A stretch of DNA of 21,086 nt, from assembly GCA_965546615.1 (NCBI GenBank), contig CBEUVQ010000037.1:1-21086 (forward strand), written 5' to 3'. Positions within the stretch are counted from its first letter, which is position 1; every line of letters starts with the position of its first letter. The position numbers were made by a program, and so were the translations under genes. Below are positions 7,475-14,964 of this stretch, piece by piece. The notes under the pieces were generated by a model. It saw only the letters and a program-made list of their open reading frames with translations. It was not told the origin of the DNA and did no database searches. This DNA is from CBEUVQ01 sp965546615. GTDB taxonomy: Bacteria > Bacillota > Desulfotomaculia > Desulfotomaculales > Desulfohalotomaculaceae.

Positions 7475-7545
7475 CCCACGTAGTCGGGCAATTTACGGTT
7501 GCCCGGTAGAGACTCTTGAGCCGTATTCTCAAGTATATACGAGGA
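7475..7545 (-). promoter_or_regulatory. Guanine-class purine riboswitch aptamer
   Basis: Classic three-way junction. P1 is UCCUCGUA/UACGUGGG with one U-U mismatch. P2 is CUUGAG/CUCAAG with loop AAUACGG. P3 is CGGGCAA/UUGCCCG with loop CCGUAAA. The junction has the conserved UCUACC. The specificity base, equivalent to position 74 of the xpt aptamer, is C (7483, in GACUACG), which predicts guanine or hypoxanthine and not adenine. Guanine-bound aptamers of this class normally favour termination. The 3' strand of P1 abuts, and can alternatively pair into, the PRPP aptamer region. Confidence 0.95.
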
Positions 7546-7566
7546 CACTATCAAATTTACAATCCC

Positions 7567-7595
7567 ATATTAACAAGTACAGGCAGTCATGTCAA
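7567..7595 (-). promoter_or_regulatory. SigA-type promoter of the permease-pur operon
   Basis: TTGACA (7595-7590) and TAATAT (7572-7567) are separated by exactly 17 bases, with transcription predicted to start near 7560, just before the guanine aptamer. The match to the housekeeping consensus and the position are both excellent. Confidence 0.85.
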
Positions 7596-7728
7596 TCAAA
7601 ATATAAAAAACAATTATTTAGAAATATTGTGATAATTATAATTTCTTTTTCTATATACTTCTCCGTTCATACCGCCAGCAAATCATCTCTCCTGCATTTA
7701 AATATCAGCATATGGCAGTTCAGTTTTT

Positions 7729-7758
7729 TTGACATTTTTCTCTATGATTTGGTATAAT
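7729..7758 (+). promoter_or_regulatory. SigA-type promoter of hpt-guaA
   Basis: TTGACA (7729-7734) and a perfect TATAAT (7753-7758) are separated by 18 bases. Transcription would start about 35 bases before the hpt ATG. The leader is too short for a riboswitch, so these salvage genes are not under the tandem switch that controls the divergent operon. Confidence 0.85.
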
Positions 7759-7800
7759 AAACCGTATTGGTTACAAAAATAATCTTCAGGAGGTCTTATT

Positions 7801-8340
7801 ATGCACCCTGATGTTCAAAAAATTATGCTGTCTGAGGAAGAAATCAATAAGCGGGTGCAAGAATTGGGTTGGCAAATTTCCCAAGATTATCAAGGAGAAA
7901 GTATTCTCGTGGTTGGTATTCTCAAAGGGGCGATGATTTTTTTAGCCGACCTGGTGCGCAGCATTTCTGTACCGACATACTTTGACTTTATGGCAGTTTC
8001 CAGCTACGGATCATCAACGGTTTCTTCCGGAGCGGTAAGAATCTTAAAAGACCTGGAAAAGAGCATTGAAGGTAAACATGTTATCATTGTTGAAGATATC
8101 GTGGATACCGGACTTACGCTCAACTACTTAGTAGACAACCTGCTGTCCCGCGGTCCGAAAACATTGAAAATCTGCACACTGCTGGATAAGCCGGATCGCC
8201 GCACTGTTGATGTAAAAATCGATTACAACGGTTTTACCATTCCGGATGAGTTTGTGGTTGGCTACGGCTTGGATTACAATGAGCGCTATCGCAATTTACC
8301 TTACATAGCGGTGTTGAAACCGGAAATTTATCAGAGCTGA
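7801..8340 (+). CDS. hpt: Hypoxanthine (guanine) phosphoribosyltransferase
   Basis: Salvages hypoxanthine and guanine to IMP and GMP using PRPP. The protein has 179 residues. The PRPP-binding motif is VIIVEDIVDTGLTL (94-107), the flexible loop region is around SSYGSST (67-73), and FVVGYGLDYNERYRNLPYI marks the C-terminal base-binding part (quoted as the family's VGYGLDYNE). The ATG has CAGGAGGT upstream with spacing of seven bases. It is co-oriented with guaA 82 bases downstream. A tilS neighbour, common in other Bacillota, is absent here. Confidence 0.96.
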   Translation: MHPDVQKIMLSEEEINKRVQELGWQISQDYQGESILVVGILKGAMIFLADLVRSISVPTYFDFMAVSSYGSSTVSSGAVRILKDLEKSIEGKHVIIVEDIVDTGLTLNYLVDNLLSRGPKTLKICTLLDKPDRRTVDVKIDYNGFTIPDEFVVGYGLDYNERYRNLPYIAVLKPEIYQS

Positions 8341-8351
8341 TTGGAAATACT

Positions 8352-8378
8352 AGTTGGCCAGTGCAAAGCTGGTCAACT
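8352..8378 (+). terminator. Possible weak terminator or attenuator between hpt and guaA
   Basis: AGTTGGCCAG (8352-8361) pairs with CTGGTCAACT (8369-8378), ten pairs with one G-U, around a seven-base loop. Only a broken T-tract (TTATGTTT) follows, so partial read-through into guaA is more likely than full termination. Confidence 0.5.
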
Positions 8379-8422
8379 TTATGTTTAATAACCATTATTA
8401 ATTAACGGGAGGATTAAAGTTA

Positions 8423-9964
8423 ATGTCGTCAGTAGGTCAAGAAATGGTTGTTGTACTTGATTTCGGCGGGCAGTATACTCAATTAATTGCCCGGCGCATC
8501 AGAGAGTGCCAAGTGTTTTGTGAAATTCTGCCGTTTAACACTTCGGTGGAAGAATTAAAAGCGAAAAATCCCAAAGGGATTATTTTTTCCGGAGGCCCAT
8601 CCAGTGTGTATGGAGAAGGTGCTCCTGCTGTCGACCCCGAAATTTATCAGCTTGGTATACCGATTTTGGGCATTTGCTATGGGATGCAGATGATGGCCCA
8701 TCAGCTGGGTGGTAAAGTGGTCCGCGGCGAACAGCGCGAATACGGCAAAACGATGATCGATATTTTAGAGCGCACCGAATTATTAGATGGTTTTGAAGCG
8801 CAGGAACAGTGCTGGATGAGCCACGGTGACCGGGTGGAAGAAGCACCGGAAGGTTTTCTGGTCAGCTCACGCAGTCAAAACGCTCCGGTAGCAGCGATGG
8901 CCTGCCCTAAGCGCCGCCTGTATGCCGTGCAGTTTCATCCCGAAGTCGCCCATACCCCTAAAGGACAGCAGATATTGAAAAACTTCTTATATAATATTTG
9001 CGGCTGCAGCGGGTGCTGGACAATGGGCTCTTTCTTACAGGACAGTATTGCCGAGGTTAAGGCAAAGGCCGGTGATAAGCAGGTGCTCTGTGCTTTGAGC
9101 GGCGGCGTAGATTCTTCTGTAGCTGCCGTGCTGGTGCATAAAGCAGTAGGAGACAACCTTACCTGCGTATTTGTTGATCATGGGCTGCTGCGCAAAGGTG
9201 AAGCGGAGCAGGTGGTCAAAACTTTCCGCGAAAAGTTTCAAATGAAGCTTATTCATGTGGATGCCCGTGAAAGATTTTTAACCAAGCTGGCAGGTGTTAC
9301 CGATCCGGAAAAGAAACGCAAAATTATCGGCGAAGAGTTTATTCGCGTCTTTGAAGCGGAAGCAGCTAAACTGGGCCAAATCGATTTTTTGGTTCAAGGC
9401 ACCCTTTATCCCGATGTAGTGGAAAGCGGTACTGCCACCGCAGCAGTAATTAAATCCCACCACAATGTTGGCGGACTGCCGGAAGATATGCAGTTCGAGC
9501 TGATTGAGCCGCTGCGCTGGCTGTTTAAAGATGAAGTGCGCCTGTTGGGCGGGGAATTAGGCCTGCCGGAAGAAGTGGTGTGGCGGCAGCCGTTCCCCGG
9601 ACCGGGCTTGGCAGTGCGTGTTTTAGGTGAGGTAACGGAAGAAAAACTGGCAGTATTAAGAGAAGCAGATGCCATTGTAACTGAAGAAATAAAAAAAGCA
9701 GGCTTAGCAAAAGATGTTTGGCAGTATTTTGCGGTACTGCCCAACTTCAGAAGCGTTGGCGTAATGGGTGACGAACGTACTTACTCTTGGACTGTTGGAG
9801 TTAGAGCCATTCACAGCAATGACGGCATGACAGCCGATTGGGCACGTCTGCCATACCAACTGCTGGAAACAATTTCTTCCCGCATTTGCAATGAATTAGA
9901 GCAGGTAAACAGGGTAGTGTATGATATTACTTCTAAACCGCCGGCAACTATTGAGTGGGAATAA
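8423..9964 (+). CDS. guaA: GMP synthase (glutamine-hydrolysing)
   Basis: Amidates XMP to GMP with ATP and glutamine. It is a two-domain protein of 513 residues. The N-terminal class I amidotransferase has Cys85 in GICYGMQ and His172/Glu174 in FHPEV. The ATP-pyrophosphatase domain has the PP-loop LSGGVDSS (225-232). The C-terminal dimerisation part ends in the invariant-looking KPPATIEWE. The length is standard. The ATG has GGGAGGA upstream with nine bases of spacing. It works downstream of both salvage and de novo supply, and its product feeds the guanine pool sensed by the divergent leader. Confidence 0.98.
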   Translation: MSSVGQEMVVVLDFGGQYTQLIARRIRECQVFCEILPFNTSVEELKAKNPKGIIFSGGPSSVYGEGAPAVDPEIYQLGIPILGICYGMQMMAHQLGGKVVRGEQREYGKTMIDILERTELLDGFEAQEQCWMSHGDRVEEAPEGFLVSSRSQNAPVAAMACPKRRLYAVQFHPEVAHTPKGQQILKNFLYNICGCSGCWTMGSFLQDSIAEVKAKAGDKQVLCALSGGVDSSVAAVLVHKAVGDNLTCVFVDHGLLRKGEAEQVVKTFREKFQMKLIHVDARERFLTKLAGVTDPEKKRKIIGEEFIRVFEAEAAKLGQIDFLVQGTLYPDVVESGTATAAVIKSHHNVGGLPEDMQFELIEPLRWLFKDEVRLLGGELGLPEEVVWRQPFPGPGLAVRVLGEVTEEKLAVLREADAIVTEEIKKAGLAKDVWQYFAVLPNFRSVGVMGDERTYSWTVGVRAIHSNDGMTADWARLPYQLLETISSRICNELEQVNRVVYDITSKPPATIEWE

Positions 9965-10035
9965 ACGCTAAAATGTCTCTGAACCATGTAAAATACCTTT
10001 AACAGACAAATTAAGCAAGTGCTGCTAACAATAAA

Positions 10036-10077
10036 AAATCCCCGAAAGCCTTGTTGATAGATGGTTTTCGGGGATTT
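10036..10077. terminator. Bidirectional terminator between guaA and the DUF167 gene
   Basis: AAATCCCCGAAAGCC (10036-10050) pairs with GGTTTTCGGGGATTT (10063-10077), 15 pairs including one G-U, around a 12-base loop. The A-run at 10033-10038 gives a U-run on the minus strand, so it best ends the DUF167 operon; the 3' TTT gives a weaker stop for guaA. Confidence 0.8.
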
Positions 10078-10096
10078 CGCAATTCCGTGGTTTTAT

Positions 10097-10387
10097 TTAA
10101 GTTATTTTAAGAATATTTTCGGCCTGCTCGATATTGATGTTGTTTATTCGCACAGTTTTATTGCGACCGGTTAGACCGGAGACTATTTCTACTTGGCTTT
10201 TGGCAACTTTAAATAATTTGGCCAAAAATTCCTGTAATGCTTTATTTGCTTCTCCGTCCACCGGTGGTGCACTCAACTTTATTTTTAAAGCTCCTTCCAT
10301 CACGCCGCAAATCTGGTTTTTAGATGCCCGAGGCTGTACTTTAATCTTAATGGTTACCGCATTATTGTGCTCTTTGATATCTAACAA
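10097..10387 (-). CDS. DUF167 (YggU-family) protein
   Basis: Small protein of 96 residues of unknown molecular function. The family pattern is clear: KVQPRASKNQICGV, LKIKLSAPPVDGEANKAL and VSGLTGRNKTVRI. Translation starts at TTG (10387) with GGGAGG five bases upstream; no ATG lies nearby. It follows divIVA by 12 bases and is the last gene of the division cluster, a common position for this family in Bacillota. Confidence 0.9.
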   Translation of the reverse strand: MLDIKEHNNAVTIKIKVQPRASKNQICGVMEGALKIKLSAPPVDGEANKALQEFLAKLFKVAKSQVEIVSGLTGRNKTVRINNINIEQAENILKIT

Positions 10388-10399
10388 TTGAACCTCCCG

Positions 10400-10924
10400 T
10401 TATACCGCCTCTGCTTCTTTTTTTTCTGATTCTTCCGGAATTCTGTTTTTGCTTTCTTCACCGGTCAAAAGATCAAGCTGCGTCTCCAGAAAGGTACGCA
10501 TTTGCGCTCGAAAAACCTGAGCTTGTTTTTGTAATTGGCGGTACTGTTCCATAATCTCTTTCACTTTCTCTTCCGCTTCTCTAATTTTTCTTTTGCTTTC
10601 TTCCTCGGCATCCTGCATTATTTTTTCCGCCCGCTGACAAGCATCTCTCATCATCACTTGTATTTCTTTATCAGTATTTTCCTTTAATTCCTGGGCGTTT
10701 TTTTGAGCCATTACCATAGTATTTTTCAACACTTCTTCAAGCTGACGATATTCCTCATGTTTGCTTTCGCTGTCCGCCAACTTCTCCTGCAGCCGGTGGT
10801 TTTCTTGAATTAACGTTTCAACTGTATCGGCAACTTCATCTATAAAGCTGTTAACTTCTCTTTCATCATAACCTCGAAATCCTTTTTTAAATTCTTTTTG
10901 CCTGATATCAAGTGGGGTCAGCAT
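10400..10924 (-). CDS. divIVA: DivIVA-family cell division/polarity protein
   Basis: Membrane-curvature-sensing coiled-coil protein that localises to the septum and poles and recruits division or cell-wall partners. The 174-residue protein opens with LTPLDIRQKEFKKGFRGYD and VNSFIDEV, the conserved DivIVA N-terminal lipid-binding domain (about 1-40). A long charged coiled coil (about 35-150) follows, with a Glu-rich tail. The ATG has GGAGG eight bases upstream. It follows ylmH by 36 bases, the same order as in other Bacillota. Confidence 0.95.
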   Translation of the reverse strand: MLTPLDIRQKEFKKGFRGYDEREVNSFIDEVADTVETLIQENHRLQEKLADSESKHEEYRQLEEVLKNTMVMAQKNAQELKENTDKEIQVMMRDACQRAEKIMQDAEEESKRKIREAEEKVKEIMEQYRQLQKQAQVFRAQMRTFLETQLDLLTGEESKNRIPEESEKKEAEAV

Positions 10925-10960
10925 TACTTACACCTCCAAATTTAATGGCCAATTACTGTT

Positions 10961-11752
10961 TTAAATATATCGATGCAGCACCAATGCAATCCGACCGCTT
11001 TTAGTTTGACCTTTTACTTCAGCCACTTTAACCCGACCGCGCCCACGCATCGAAAGTATGTCCCCTTCTTTGACAGCGGCAGCGGGATTGTTATTTGAAC
11101 ACCAGTTGATGCTCAACCGCTCCGCACTGATTTCTTTTACCAATTTGCTGCGCGAAGTACCGTACCCCGCAGCAGCAACAGCATCTAAACGCATCGATGC
11201 CACTACAGCTTTGATTATTTTAATATTCGGTTCCGGAGGTTTAATTTCATCTCGGGTAATTTCCGTTACAGCTACTTTTACCCCACCGATTTTTGTTAAA
11301 TTAGCTCGGATATAAAGAGCAACATCGGCATCTGCTATCAATTGCGCCCCTTTGTCTTGAACAATAATATCGCCAAGCTTGTCCCTTTTAATCCCCAAGC
11401 TCATTAATGAGCCTAAATAATCTCGGTGGTTAACTGCAGCCATTTTAAAGTTACCCTCAATTTGCAAAAAAGCCAGATTGCTCTCTACTTGATCACCAGT
11501 TAAATAATCCGGGAATACCAATATTCTGGTTCGTTCGGCATTGGGGTAACCCCCGTCGGCGGCACATTCTAAATCCGGTATTTGCTTTAGCACCGAAAAG
11601 ACTAAACCCGTATGATACGGGTCGTAAAAGCCGGTCACATCCGGCTGATAATTTTTCAGCACACTTTCTGCTGTGTCCAGTGTTCGAGCAATAATTGTTT
11701 TTTCCTCACCGCTGTATCTACTCAGTATTTGTTCCCGATCAATAATCGGCAT
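10961..11752 (-). CDS. ylmH: YlmH-family S4-domain RNA-binding protein
   Basis: 263-residue protein matching Bacillus YlmH. The N-terminal part has DREQILSRYSGEEK, FYDPYHTGLV and ADGGYPNAERTRI. The C-terminal S4 RNA-binding domain (about 175-255) has RLDAVAAAGYGTSRSK and VKEGDILSMRGRGRVKV. YlmH-type proteins have been linked to ribosome quality control; its exact job here is inferred. The ATG at 11752 shares its A with the yggT stop (TAATG), suggesting coupled translation. A TTG 36 bases upstream would extend the frame but has no supporting family sequence. Confidence 0.93.
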   Translation of the reverse strand: MPIIDREQILSRYSGEEKTIIARTLDTAESVLKNYQPDVTGFYDPYHTGLVFSVLKQIPDLECAADGGYPNAERTRILVFPDYLTGDQVESNLAFLQIEGNFKMAAVNHRDYLGSLMSLGIKRDKLGDIIVQDKGAQLIADADVALYIRANLTKIGGVKVAVTEITRDEIKPPEPNIKIIKAVVASMRLDAVAAAGYGTSRSKLVKEISAERLSINWCSNNNPAAAVKEGDILSMRGRGRVKVAEVKGQTKSGRIALVLHRYI

Positions 11753-12018
11753 TAAAAGATCAGCCTCACTAACGGAAGAACAATCCAATATTGAATAATA
11801 CTTAATGCGAAAAATGCAGCAATTGGCGAGAAGTCAACCATCCCTACCGGCGGAATAAAACGTCTGAAAATACCTAGATAGGGTTCGGAAAGATCATATA
11901 TAAACCTAATCATCGGGTTATAGGGGTTATGCTTAACAAACGACAGCACAATGCGGGCAAGCAAGATAAACTTATAAACTTCAAAAGCAACGTCAATCGC
12001 ATTATAAATGATAGACAT
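11752..12018 (-). CDS. ylmG: YggT-family membrane protein (YlmG)
   Basis: Small 88-residue membrane protein with two hydrophobic segments (about 15-28 and 65-85). They flank the conserved loop NPYNPMIRFIYDLSEPYLGIFRR-type region, seen here as NPMIRFIYDLSEPYLG, followed by FIPPVGMVDFSP. Its biochemical role is unsettled; homologues sit in division clusters and affect cell shape or membrane organisation. The ATG has TGAGGTG upstream. It lies between sepF and ylmH with a one-base overlap to the latter. Confidence 0.93.
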   Translation of the reverse strand: MSIIYNAIDVAFEVYKFILLARIVLSFVKHNPYNPMIRFIYDLSEPYLGIFRRFIPPVGMVDFSPIAAFFALSIIQYWIVLPLVRLIF

Positions 12019-12052
12019 AATTCACCTCAATAATTTTATTTGTTTTTACAAT

Positions 12053-12496
12053 TTATGAATGAAATATTGATAAAATACTGTTTTTTTCTTTTGACTGCTC
12101 TTTTAGCTCATTTGAAATATCAATATTATTGGGTACACACAAAAAAATATTCTTGCCCACTCTTTGGATGCTGCCATCCAAAGCATAAGTAACCCCGCTC
12201 ATAAAATCAACCACCCGGCGGGCCAGTTCAGCTTCCGCTTTTTCTAAATTAATCACCACCGGACGCCTGTTTTTTAAGTTATCAGCCACAGCCTGCACTT
12301 CGTCATAAGAATCGGGTTCAACCAGCACCACCTGCATCTGCCGCTGAGTATGCAGACTAACTACGTTACCTTTACGCTGCCTGCCCGCATTCTTACTTTC
12401 TTCCAGACTTTGCTCTAATTGCTCTTCTTCATATACTTCTTCATCCAAACCAATAATCCCCATCATTTTATCCAGGAATTTTTTATTACCCACCAC
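12053..12496 (-). CDS. sepF: Cell division protein SepF
   Basis: Membrane-associated FtsZ-binding protein that organises the Z-ring. The 147 residues show the expected layout: a short N-terminal amphipathic stretch (KKFLDKMMGIIGL) for membrane binding, an acidic linker, and a C-terminal SepF fold (about 55-140) with VVLVEPDSYDEVQAVAD, RRPVVINLEKAE and LDGSIQRVGKNIFLCVP. The start is GTG at 12496, or GTG at 12493: both lie close behind AAGGGGG and cannot be separated by eye. It follows yggS by 18 bases. Confidence 0.95.
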   Translation of the reverse strand: MVGNKKFLDKMMGIIGLDEEVYEEEQLEQSLEESKNAGRQRKGNVVSLHTQRQMQVVLVEPDSYDEVQAVADNLKNRRPVVINLEKAEAELARRVVDFMSGVTYALDGSIQRVGKNIFLCVPNNIDISNELKEQSKEKNSILSIFHS

Positions 12497-12514
12497 CGGT
12501 CCCCCTTTAATTCA

Positions 12515-13192
12515 CTAATTTTTAAATATCGCCGATCCTACCCGTACTATATCTGCTCCTTCCTCAATTGCAACTTCAAAATCATTACTCATACCCATTG
12601 ATAACAGTTGAATATTCGGCCATTTAACCTTTAATTTTTCCCTCATTACGCATAATTCTTTAAATATTGGTCGCACTTCTTCGGGATTACCTACCAACGG
12701 AGCCATAGTCATCAAGCCTCTGATGTTTAAATTGGACAAACGGGAGGCTGCGCTAACAAAATCCTCCACTTCTATCGGCGCCAGGCCGTACTTCGACTGT
12801 TCACCCGATATATTGACTTGAACCAACACATCGGTTATGACCTTATTTTTAGAAGATAAATTGTTAATTGTTTCCGCTAATGACCAGCGATCCAAAGAAT
12901 GGATCAGCACAACCTTATCTATAATATATTTTACTTTATTGGTCTGCAGATGACCAATCATATGCCAATTTACATGAGTGAGAACACTTTGTTTCGCAGT
13001 CAATTCCTGTACACGGTTTTCACCCAAGTCGCTCACTCCCGCTTTTACAGCGGTTAAAATATCATCTACCGGTACTGTTTTTGTAACCGCCACCAGCTTT
13101 ACACTTCCTGGGCTGCGGCCGCAGCGCAGTTCCGCTGCTCTTATCTTTTGATGTACCAAATGCAGATTAGTTAATATGCCTGACAAAAGCAT
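12515..13192 (-). CDS. yggS: YggS-family PLP-binding protein (pyridoxal phosphate homeostasis, YlmE)
   Basis: Single-domain fold type III PLP protein of 225 residues that binds PLP and buffers its pool without known catalysis. The PLP lysine is Lys38 in LVAVTKTVP. Further signatures are LGENRVQE, WHMIGHLQTNK, LVQVNISGE and the C-terminal MSNDFEVAIEEGADIVRVGSAIF region (its MGMSNDFEVAI part is diagnostic). The ATG at 13192 is unusually close to GGGGAG (two bases); a TTG six bases downstream would have better spacing, so the true start may be slightly shorter. Confidence 0.94.
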   Translation of the reverse strand: MLLSGILTNLHLVHQKIRAAELRCGRSPGSVKLVAVTKTVPVDDILTAVKAGVSDLGENRVQELTAKQSVLTHVNWHMIGHLQTNKVKYIIDKVVLIHSLDRWSLAETINNLSSKNKVITDVLVQVNISGEQSKYGLAPIEVEDFVSAASRLSNLNIRGLMTMAPLVGNPEEVRPIFKELCVMREKLKVKWPNIQLLSMGMSNDFEVAIEEGADIVRVGSAIFKN

Positions 13193-13223
13193 CGCTCCCC
13201 GTTCAGTGAATTAGTGTTTCCCA

Positions 13224-14180
13224 CTAAAGTCGGTCACCGTTATGCACTAAGTGAGGATTCTCAATATAGCGTGTGCCGTTAGCCAGTTTACTTCCGCTGA
13301 CGGCAATTTTATTTTTCAGTCTCCCCTGCAGCTCAACAGGAACCCACATTATCCTTTTCTCTTCCAAGATGTACAACCCAGGTACGTTATCCCGATATAC
13401 TAAAGAATTGCTTGACACCAACATCCCTTTTAGGTCCTGCTTTAAAAACCGAAATTCGGCACTGCGCTGATGAATCAGCTCATCAGGATAATAGCTGCTG
13501 GATAACAACATTACCCGTACTTGGTTTTTAGATTCAGATTTCACTACTTTGGCATCGAACCAGCTGCCTTGATAATTTAACTTAACAGTGCTGCCGACTT
13601 CCAATAGTTTTGATGGAATATCTTGCTGCAGCTCCAGGTATAACAGCAGCGGTCTTAAGTTATCGACAATTTTCCCAATTGATTGGCCATTCTCAACAAC
13701 ACTGTTATTATTTACGTTTGCAGACAGTTCCTTTTTTATATTCCCGAGCCGGGACAAATCCAATACGCCCACAGCATCCGGTGTCAGCACATCCTCTAAG
13801 CCATCTATATGTGAACAAAATATTCCTGCTGCTGCAGCATAAATTTTCTTTTCTGGGGTAACCGGATTATCAATAGTCAATGTCTTTATTTTGGCTACAT
13901 TTGCACCGGTAGAAACCCGCTCCCCGTCCTTAACCAGCAAAACTACTTTGCCATCCGCATCAGACCTGATTAAATACTCATTTTTTATTAACATTGCTGA
14001 TACCGAAACTGAATCGGTAATTGTTTGATAATCAATGGCCTTAATGTTGATCAAATAAGCAAAAAGCGGCATTCTGATTAGATTTGCCAAAGATATTGAA
14101 ATTAAAAGCATTATTAGGTAAAGGATGATCGCACTGATAAAAAGCCTGTTTTTTTTGCCGGCCAACTTCTTTCTGCTCAC
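13224..14180 (-). CDS. HlyD-like membrane-anchored protein of unknown function
   Basis: 318 residues. A basic N-terminus (SRKKLAGKKNR) leads into one transmembrane helix (about 13-35), and the rest should be extracytoplasmic. The pattern of membrane-fusion proteins is visible: a barrel-sandwich half-motif around SDADGKVVLLVKDGERVSTGANVAKI, quoted here as VVLLVKDGERVSTG, and a second around YAAAAGIFCSHIDG, followed by beta-rich sequence. No long coiled-coil hairpin is obvious and no transporter gene is adjacent, so an efflux role is doubtful. Starts at GTG with AGGAGTG upstream. It opens the division cluster behind its own promoter, so a role in envelope or septum assembly is plausible but inferred. 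Confidence 0.8.
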   Translation of the reverse strand: MSRKKLAGKKNRLFISAIILYLIMLLISISLANLIRMPLFAYLINIKAIDYQTITDSVSVSAMLIKNEYLIRSDADGKVVLLVKDGERVSTGANVAKIKTLTIDNPVTPEKKIYAAAAGIFCSHIDGLEDVLTPDAVGVLDLSRLGNIKKELSANVNNNSVVENGQSIGKIVDNLRPLLLYLELQQDIPSKLLEVGSTVKLNYQGSWFDAKVVKSESKNQVRVMLLSSSYYPDELIHQRSAEFRFLKQDLKGMLVSSNSLVYRDNVPGLYILEEKRIMWVPVELQGRLKNKIAVSGSKLANGTRYIENPHLVHNGDRL

Positions 14181-14198
14181 AACTCACTCCTAAACAAT

Positions 14199-14227
14199 AT
14201 TCTAGCCATTTATTCGACGATTGTTAA
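14199..14227 (-). promoter_or_regulatory. SigA-type promoter of the division cluster
   Basis: TTAACA (14227-14222) and TAGAAT (14204-14199) are separated by 17 bases, each one mismatch from consensus. The predicted start near 14192 leaves a leader of about 12 bases before the HlyD-like GTG, just enough for the ribosome binding site. Confidence 0.65.
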
Positions 14228-14263
14228 AAAATTCCTTGTGAAAAATTAAGAAATCATTTTAAT

Positions 14264-14290
14264 GAAAAAAGCGTCGGCTGTCGACGCTTT
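14264..14290 (-). terminator. Intrinsic terminator after phoU
   Basis: On the minus strand AAAGCGTCG and CGACGCTTT form a perfect 9-bp stem (14290-14282 with 14276-14268) around a five-base loop, starting one base after the phoU stop and followed by further T residues. It separates the Pho genes from the division cluster. Confidence 0.9.
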
Positions 14291-14291
14291 G

Positions 14292-14948
14292 TTAGTTAAG
14301 TTCCATATTTTCACCGGTGATTTGATAAATAACGTTTTCTCCTATGTTGGTGGCATGGTCACCGATCCGTTCTAAAAGTCTGGCTACCAATAACAGATAT
14401 GTGGCCTGACTAATGGTGTTGGGGTCATTTTTCATGTAATTCACCAGTTCGGCAAAAACTTCGTTATAAAGGTCGTCAACTTCATCATCGCTGGCACACA
14501 TTTTTTTTGCTTTATTTACATCACCATGCACATAGGCGTCCAAACCTTCTTTAACCATCTGCTGAGCCTTATTAGCCATTTCTGTCAGTTTTAGCAGCGG
14601 TTTAATTAATTTTTGACCGGCCAAACACATAGTCACCCTGGCAATGTCTACAGAATGATCAGCCATACGTTCTAAGCTCAAAACAATTTTAACAGCTGTA
14701 ATCACAATCCGCAAGTCTTTAGCCATAGGCTGCTGCGTAGCAATCAAAGTGATACATTTATTTTCAATATCAGTTCTTAAATTATCAATCACATCATCGC
14801 CTTCAATCACTTGAGCTGCCATCGCGGTATCCAGGCTGCTCAATGACTGAATGGAATAGTAGATGGACTTTTCTACCAAACTTCCCATTCGCAAAATATC
14901 CTGCTGCAGTTCAGTCAGCAAGTTTTCAAAGTTGGTTCGCACAACCAT
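14292..14948 (-). CDS. phoU: Phosphate signalling protein PhoU
   Basis: Two-repeat, all-helical regulator that links Pst transporter status to the PhoR kinase. From the ATG at 14948 it is 218 residues, the usual size. The two metal-binding repeats are ERMADHSVDI (about 93-102) and ERIGDHATNI (about 193-202). The longer in-frame TTG (14960) would absorb the GGAGGTG ribosome binding site and is rejected; MVVRTNFENLL is also family-like. It lies 16 bases after pstB and is the last gene of the operon. Confidence 0.95.
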   Translation of the reverse strand: MVVRTNFENLLTELQQDILRMGSLVEKSIYYSIQSLSSLDTAMAAQVIEGDDVIDNLRTDIENKCITLIATQQPMAKDLRIVITAVKIVLSLERMADHSVDIARVTMCLAGQKLIKPLLKLTEMANKAQQMVKEGLDAYVHGDVNKAKKMCASDDEVDDLYNEVFAELVNYMKNDPNTISQATYLLLVARLLERIGDHATNIGENVIYQITGENMELN

Positions 14949-14964
14949 TCCCACCTCCAATATC

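Noticed and set aside
7266..7757. Open frames on both strands (minus 7266-7532, plus 7425-7757) across the leader region
   Set aside because: They overlie the two riboswitch aptamers, the terminator and the promoters, have no family resemblance, and lack convincing ribosome binding sites.
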